Below, in pieces: positions 59,249 to 64,000 of a stretch of 64,000 nucleotides of DNA; the first letter of the stretch is position 1, and each line of letters starts with the position of its first letter. The DNA lies in the NCBI RefSeq assembly GCF_020283565.1, contig NC_060060.1, positions 23,374,001 through 23,438,000 on the forward strand, written 5' to 3'. A program made the translations under genes and the position numbers. This DNA comes from Trifolium pratense (Eukaryota; Streptophyta; Magnoliopsida; Fabales; Fabaceae). Under the pieces are notes generated by a model. It was not told the DNA's origin and made no database searches. It worked only from the letters and a program-made list of their open reading frames with translations.

Positions 59249-60446
59249 ACAAGGGTTTCTCTATGTCTTCCCTTTCCCAACAAAAGCCATGGGTTGGATG
59301 CAACTTAACTGAGTGGTATACACTTTTTGATACCACTTCATTTGGATCGAAGGCAGCATCTTGCTCACCACAAGGAGCAATTAAAGCCAGGTTTTTGTCG
59401 AAGTTCTGTAAAGTCACAGTGCCTGTCTCTGAAACATATGCACTTTGGTCTGCTTCCACATTCTCGACTAAACCATCTTCTCTCCAGATGATTAATCTTT
59501 GGTGCATGGTTGAAGGAACAGCTCCAACACCATGTATCCATTCTCTGCCTAATAACAGATTGTAATTAGGCTTGGCAGCTATGACCATAAACAAAGTCTT
59601 TCGAACCGTGCTACCAACACATACCTCCAATTGCACTGCCCCCAGGGAATGGCCAGTTTTTCCTTCATAGTTGGCCAGCACCACATTGTGGGAATGAAGG
59701 TCTGTGTCATAGAGACCTAATTTCTTCAACATGAAGTGAGGCATGATATTTACCACAGCTCCTCCATCCACTAAGACTTTATTGATTCCCACATTATTGA
59801 CTTTTGCCCTAATGAACAAAGCCTTCAAGTGGTTCTGCATTCCCAGGTCTGGCTTTTCGAAGACAGCCTTCTGCTCTTCGACACAACCATTTTGCATAAC
59901 ATAGTAACACATTGGCTTATGATCAGCCAAATTAAGGGCCTCGAAGTCCTCTTCCAACTCATTGACTTCAGTAGGCACATCATATTCTAGTGGCAGAATG
60001 GACACCACATTGACCATGACGTCGAAATCAGACCCCTCATCCAGGAGATCATCATCCTCCATGTCATCTTCACTTTCTGCCCCTCCTTGGGCATTTTCAG
60101 CTATTGGCTCTTCCAATACTATGGAAAGCCTCTCTTTTACTGGCCTCTTGGCCATTTCAACCTTTTCAGTTTTCTGGGTCGCAACAACCTTGCCCCCAGC
60201 CTCAGCCTCTTTTGTTGTCAACTTTTGTTTCCTCTGACACCTTCGCCACTGAGTGCGAGTCATAGGATTTTTTCCCTTATAGTTATTCCTATAAGAATAT
60301 TTGTTGACTTCAGTGGCAGCATTCACTGTTTCCTTTCCAGCTACCACTTTTGAACCCTTGGGTTCAGCTACAATGTTCACGTTGACATTGCTAGAGCTTC
60401 CATTTTCCATCATCCTTCGATTGAAGGTGACGTACTGTCCACTCAC
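59190..60446 (-). pseudogene. gypsy protease region
   Basis: A retropepsin-like stretch holds VLVDGGAVVNIMP (the active-site Asp in DGGA) and NYNLLLGREWIHG, the paired motif typical of Tat-type proteases. The N-terminal ~150 residues are basic then acidic (EDDMEDDDLLDEGSDFD) and probably link gag and protease. The frame slips by one base into the RT frame near 59200. The upstream gag portion is cut off at 60503. The ATG at 60446 is internal to the original polyprotein. Confidence 0.85.
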
Positions 60447-60502
60447 CCATTGGTTAACCGGTGCTCTCCCAGATGGTTTGAAAGTGTTTTGGGGGCCTAG
60501 CC

Positions 60503-61209
60503 TGATACGATCACGAGTTCCCTAAACATGTGGAAGGAAACTTATAAAAAAATGCATAAAAAAATATTTGGATGAAGATGCTTAAGCCCAACTTGAAGCC
60601 CAATTCATATGATAAGAAGCATCTTTGGGCTGAATTGTGGTCTAATAATATTGGACTAAATAAAAAACAATTAAGTCCAATTTTCTTTATTTTTATTGTA
60701 ATTTTCGTTTTTGGTATTAGGAGAGTTTTTAGATGACCTTTAGTTGCTCCCTAGGCTCTCTAGATGCTTCCTAGTGGTGCACTAAGTCATTATAGTGGCT
60801 TGTGGGAATTTATAAGCATGTTAGTGGAAATTTTCTAAGTCCTATGATGAATGTATGGTAGTGGACAATAAATCCTACTATGTAAGGATATGCTATAAAT
60901 AGGACTATCATGTACTTTTCAAACAACTTGGAATATAATCTAATTTGAGAGAGTTTCTCTTGTGAGAACTTTTGTTTTGTTCTTGTGATAAGAACATTGT
61001 TCTTGAGATAAGAACTTTATAGTGTTGGTTCTGCCGGCAGGTCGCGGTTAGGGTCGCACTTTCTTTGATAACTTTGGTTCTACCGGCAGGTCGCGGTTAG
61101 GGTCAAGTTCCTCTTTTTCTTGATAACTTTGGTTCTACCGGCAGGTCGCGGTTAGGGTCAAGTTCCTCTTTTATCTGTTTTCAAGACGATCCTAAGTAGT
61201 CGCTTATCA
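60503..61209 (+). repeat. LTR copy 1 (707 bp)
   Basis: TATA box CTATAAATAGG near 60893. The downstream part has three imperfect 49-55-bp repeats (61025-61172) built on GGTTCTACCGGCAGGTCGCG. It differs from LTR 2 by one base in an A-run near 60663 and one substitution near 61173. Confidence 0.92.
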
Positions 61210-61298
61210 GTTGGTATCAGAGCTTCGGCTCTTGAAATCAGGTTTGATCTATCATTTTTTTTATCTTGTTAAAAAAAAAAAGAGTTGAAAAAAAAAAT

Positions 61299-62201
61299 AT
61301 GGAGGAAGAAAAGCATGTCTCCATGAAACATTTGGAGAAGTTATTATTTCAAGAATTTCAAAAGCTTCATGAAAAGTTTGATCGCATAGAGAGGAATTAT
61401 AAAAAAAATTATAAAAAAAGAGACGGAGAAAAGGAGATAGAAGATAGAAGAGTGAAAAGTGAGGGACAAACGAAAAAACATATTGCAAATTTTGATGTAT
61501 TTTGGGGTAACTTCCAAAATAAGGAGATTGGTAGGGAGAAAAGAAAACAAGAGATCAAGGAGAAACTTGAAAGTGAAGTGAAGGGAGAAGAAATTATTGA
61601 AAAAGAAATTGATAACATTTTTGTGGCTATCGAAAATGTCACTATTCCTAAGAGTGAGAAAGAAAAAAGAGAGATTATTGAAAAAGAAATTGATACCGTT
61701 TTTGTGGCTACCGAAAATGTCATCATTCCTTTTAATAATGTTTATTTTACTTCTTGTACTCTAGAGTCTTTATCTCAAGGAGAAGTTAGTGAAGAAGATA
61801 GAAATCTTACTTTTGAGAGAAGTAAAGAAAAGGAAGTAGAGAAGATGGAAAATTGTGAGAGAAAATATAATGATGTTATAGAAGTGGAGGAGAAAGAAAA
61901 TATTGAGAGAAAAGAAGAAAAGAAAAATGAATGTGAAGCGAATGAAATTTATGAGAGAAAAATAAATGAGGAGGTTGAAAAAGATGTCAACTTTGAGAAG
62001 ATTGAAGAAAAAAAATTAAACTTGCAAAAAGAAAGGGAATATCCAAAAGAGAGAATTTTTTTTACTAATCCTTTAGTTATTTATGCAGGTTTGGATTTGA
62101 GGACAAATCCTCTTGAAGAGGGAGAGAATGATACGATCACGAGTTCCCTAAACATGTGGAAGGAAACTTATAAAAAAATGCATAAAAAAATATTTGGATG
62201 A
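61299..62201 (+). CDS. Lys/Glu-rich retroelement protein, copy 1
   Basis: 300 residues from the ATG at 61299. The frame is open 11 codons further upstream through an A-run, without ATG. It starts MEEEKHVSMKHLEKLLFQEF and continues with heptad-like charged helices (KLHEKFDRIERNYKKNYKK). A 27-residue duplication, IIEKEIDNIFVAIENV.IP, repeats at 61593 and 61674. No CCHC knuckle, protease or RT motif is seen, so it is at most a gag-like coiled coil. The last 24 codons lie inside LTR 2, so the C-terminus (KMHKKIFG) is encoded by the LTR. It probably relies on another element for enzymes. Confidence 0.7.
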   Translation: MEEEKHVSMKHLEKLLFQEFQKLHEKFDRIERNYKKNYKKRDGEKEIEDRRVKSEGQTKKHIANFDVFWGNFQNKEIGREKRKQEIKEKLESEVKGEEIIEKEIDNIFVAIENVTIPKSEKEKREIIEKEIDTVFVATENVIIPFNNVYFTSCTLESLSQGEVSEEDRNLTFERSKEKEVEKMENCERKYNDVIEVEEKENIERKEEKKNECEANEIYERKINEEVEKDVNFEKIEEKKLNLQKEREYPKERIFFTNPLVIYAGLDLRTNPLEEGENDTITSSLNMWKETYKKMHKKIFG

Positions 62202-62836
62202 AGATGCTTAAGCCCAACTTGAAGCCCAATTCATATGATAAGAAGCATCTTTGGGCTGAATTGTGGTCTAATAATATTGGACTAAATAAAAAAACAATTA
62301 AGTCCAATTTTCTTTATTTTTATTGTAATTTTCGTTTTTGGTATTAGGAGAGTTTTTAGATGACCTTTAGTTGCTCCCTAGGCTCTCTAGATGCTTCCTA
62401 GTGGTGCACTAAGTCATTATAGTGGCTTGTGGGAATTTATAAGCATGTTAGTGGAAATTTTCTAAGTCCTATGATGAATGTATGGTAGTGGACAATAAAT
62501 CCTACTATGTAAGGATATGCTATAAATAGGACTATCATGTACTTTTCAAACAACTTGGAATATAATCTAATTTGAGAGAGTTTCTCTTGTGAGAACTTTT
62601 GTTTTGTTCTTGTGATAAGAACATTGTTCTTGAGATAAGAACTTTATAGTGTTGGTTCTGCCGGCAGGTCGCGGTTAGGGTCGCACTTTCTTTGATAACT
62701 TTGGTTCTACCGGCAGGTCGCGGTTAGGGTCAAGTTCCTCTTTTTCTTGATAACTTTGGTTCTACCGGCAGGTCGCGGTTAGGGTCAAGTTCCTCTTTTA
62801 CCTGTTTTCAAGACGATCCTAAGTAGTCGCTTATCA
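62129..62836 (+). repeat. LTR copy 2 (708 bp)
   Basis: Shared between the two units of the array. Features are as in copy 1, with one extra A in the run near 62290. Confidence 0.92.
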
Positions 62837-62925
62837 GTTGGTATCAGAGCTTCGGCTCTTGAAATCAGGTTTGATCTATCATTTTTTTTATCTTGTTAAA
62901 AAAAAAAAGAGTTGAAAAAAAAAAT

Positions 62926-63828
62926 ATGGAGGAAGAAAAGCATGTCTCCATGAAACATTTGGAGAAGTTATTATTTCAAGAATTTCAAAAGCTTCATGAA
63001 AAGTTTGATCGCATAGAGAGGAATTATAAAAAAAATTATAAAAAAAGAGACGGAGAAAAGGAGATAGAAGATAGAAGAGTGAAAAGTGAGGGACAAACGA
63101 AAAAACATATTGCAAATTTTGATGTATTTTGGGGTAACTTCCAAAATAAGGAGATTGGTAGGGAGAAAAGAAAACAAGAGATCAAGGAGAAACTTGAAAG
63201 TGAAGTGAAGGGAGAAGAAATTATTGAAAAAGAAATTGATAACATTTTTGTGGCTATCGAAAATGTCACTATTCCTAAGAGTGAGAAAGAAAAAAGAGAG
63301 ATTATTGAAAAAGAAATTGATACCGTTTTTGTGGCTACCGAAAATGTCATCATTCCTTTTAATAATGTTTATTTTACTTCTTGTACTCTAGAGTCTTTAT
63401 CTCAAGGAGAAGTTAGTGAAGAAGATAGAAATCTTACTTTTGAGAGAAGTAAAGAAAAGGAAGTAGAGAAGATGGAAAATTGTGAGAGAAAATATAATGA
63501 TGTTATAGAAGTGGAGGAGAAAGAAAATATTGAGAGAAAAGAAGAAAAGAAAAATGAATGTGAAGCGAATGAAATTTATGAGAGAAAAATAAATGAGGAG
63601 GTTGAAAAAGATGTCAACTTTGAGAAGATTGAAGAAAAAAAATTAAACTTGCAAAAAGAAAGGGAATATCCAAAAGAGAGAATTTTTTTTACTAATCCTT
63701 TAGTTATTTATGCAGGTTTGGATTTGAGGACAAATCCTCTTGAAGAGGGAGAGAATGATACGATCACGAGTTCCCTAAACATGTGGAAGGAAACTTATAA
63801 AAAAATGCATAAAAAAATATTTGGATGA
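62926..63828 (+). CDS. Lys/Glu-rich retroelement protein, copy 2
   Basis: The predicted protein is identical to copy 1, including the 27-residue internal duplication and the LTR-encoded C-terminus. That two 300-codon frames remain open and equal fits recent duplication; it does not by itself show selection. Confidence 0.7.
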   Translation: MEEEKHVSMKHLEKLLFQEFQKLHEKFDRIERNYKKNYKKRDGEKEIEDRRVKSEGQTKKHIANFDVFWGNFQNKEIGREKRKQEIKEKLESEVKGEEIIEKEIDNIFVAIENVTIPKSEKEKREIIEKEIDTVFVATENVIIPFNNVYFTSCTLESLSQGEVSEEDRNLTFERSKEKEVEKMENCERKYNDVIEVEEKENIERKEEKKNECEANEIYERKINEEVEKDVNFEKIEEKKLNLQKEREYPKERIFFTNPLVIYAGLDLRTNPLEEGENDTITSSLNMWKETYKKMHKKIFG

Positions 63829-64000
63829 AGATGCTTAAGCCCAACTTGAAGCCCAATTCATATGATAAGAAGCATCTTTGGGCTGAATTGTGGTCTAATA
63901 ATATTGGACTAAATAAAAAAACAATTAAGTCCAATTTTCTTTATTTTTATTGTAATTTTCGTTTTTGGTATTAGGAGAGTTTTTAGATGACCTTTAGTTG
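63756..64000 (+). repeat. LTR copy 3, cut by the window end
   Basis: The first 245 bp match LTR 2, including the seven-A run. The array may continue beyond the window. Confidence 0.9.

Larger units (their letters stand above)
49601..60502 (-). mobile_element. Ty3/gypsy retrotransposon (Tat-like), 5'-truncated, carrying antisense genes
   Basis: The sense strand is minus. In that direction it holds protease, reverse transcriptase, two RNase H regions and integrase (60446 down to 55596), then about 5 kb with plus-strand genes (55455 down to 50918). A polypurine tract (GGGGGG at 50420-50435 on the minus strand) and the 3' LTR follow. A second, archaeal-type RNase H after the normal one is the mark of the Tat lineage. 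The 5' end (gag, primer site, 5' LTR) is not in the window, because a different LTR element begins at 60503. The left boundary is approximate. Confidence 0.85.
60503..64000 (+). mobile_element. Tandem array of a non-autonomous LTR element (LTR-int-LTR-int-LTR)
   Basis: Repeat period 1,626-1,627 bp. LTRs are 60503-61209, 62129-62836 and 63756 to the window end. Internal regions are 61210-62128 and 62837-63755 (919 bp each). LTR ends are TGATA...TATCA. A primer-binding site TTGGTATCAGAGC (initiator tRNA-Met) starts 1-2 nt after each LTR, and a polypurine tract GAAGAGGGAGAGAA precedes each downstream LTR. No protease, RT or integrase is encoded. The array begins inside the gypsy protease/gag region, so it inserted later. 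Confidence 0.92.

Noticed and set aside
61344..61726. Minus-strand frames rich in Phe/Ser/Ile inside the tandem element
   Set aside because: They are shadows of the Lys/Glu-rich plus-strand ORF; the same pair recurs in copy 2.

Overview
This window looks like nuclear DNA of a higher plant, most likely a legume of the Medicago/Trifolium/Pisum group. The evidence is the AT-rich, repeat-dense background, the plant-type spliced genes, the many MITEs, tRNA-derived SINEs and LTR retrotransposons, and a reverse-transcriptase relic of a type I know mainly from clovers and medics. The species assignment is inference. No bacterial, organellar or CRISPR features were seen.

About 1-42 kb is a gene-bearing segment. 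In order it holds: a SANTA-domain KNL2-like kinetochore protein (+); a two-exon cullin-3-like gene that stops halfway (+); a two-exon UDP-glycosyltransferase with a complete PSPG box (-); a short 3' remnant of a KNL2-like gene; a nine-exon HAD-family hydrolase (-); a 5'-truncated, frameshifted Hsp70 pseudogene; a decayed LINE; a nine-exon ORC6 gene (+) with two E2F-type sites upstream; a sphinganine C4-hydroxylase (+); a legume-type reverse-transcriptase relic; and a phytochrome kinase substrate (PKS) homologue (-). Gene models were assembled by hand from reading frame, GT-AG junctions and family conservation. Every multi-exon model keeps frame across all junctions.

About 42-49.6 kb is almost gene-free and filled with mobile-element debris. 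It includes a solo LTR, a hAT-type MITE with a perfect 8-bp target duplication, a Tourist-like MITE, a 172-bp hairpin, and tRNA-derived SINEs.

About 49.6-60.5 kb is a Ty3/gypsy retrotransposon lying on the minus strand: protease, reverse transcriptase, two RNase H regions and integrase. Its pol carries two nonsense codons and two frameshifts. Between integrase and the 3' LTR, on the opposite (+) strand, lies an intact five-exon plant mobile domain (PMD) gene of about 1,146 codons with its own TATA box, plus a small acidic ORF, also with a TATA box.

From 60,503 to the end, a different LTR element interrupts the gypsy element. It is non-autonomous and arranged head-to-tail as LTR-internal-LTR-internal-LTR with a period of about 1,627 bp. 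Each internal region encodes one Lys/Glu-rich protein of about 300 residues and no recognisable pol. The copies are nearly identical, so the array is young.

The host genes do not form a pathway. KNL2-like, ORC6 and the truncated cullin touch chromosome and cell-cycle functions, while the UGT, hydroxylase, HAD and PKS genes are metabolic or signalling genes typical of plant euchromatin.
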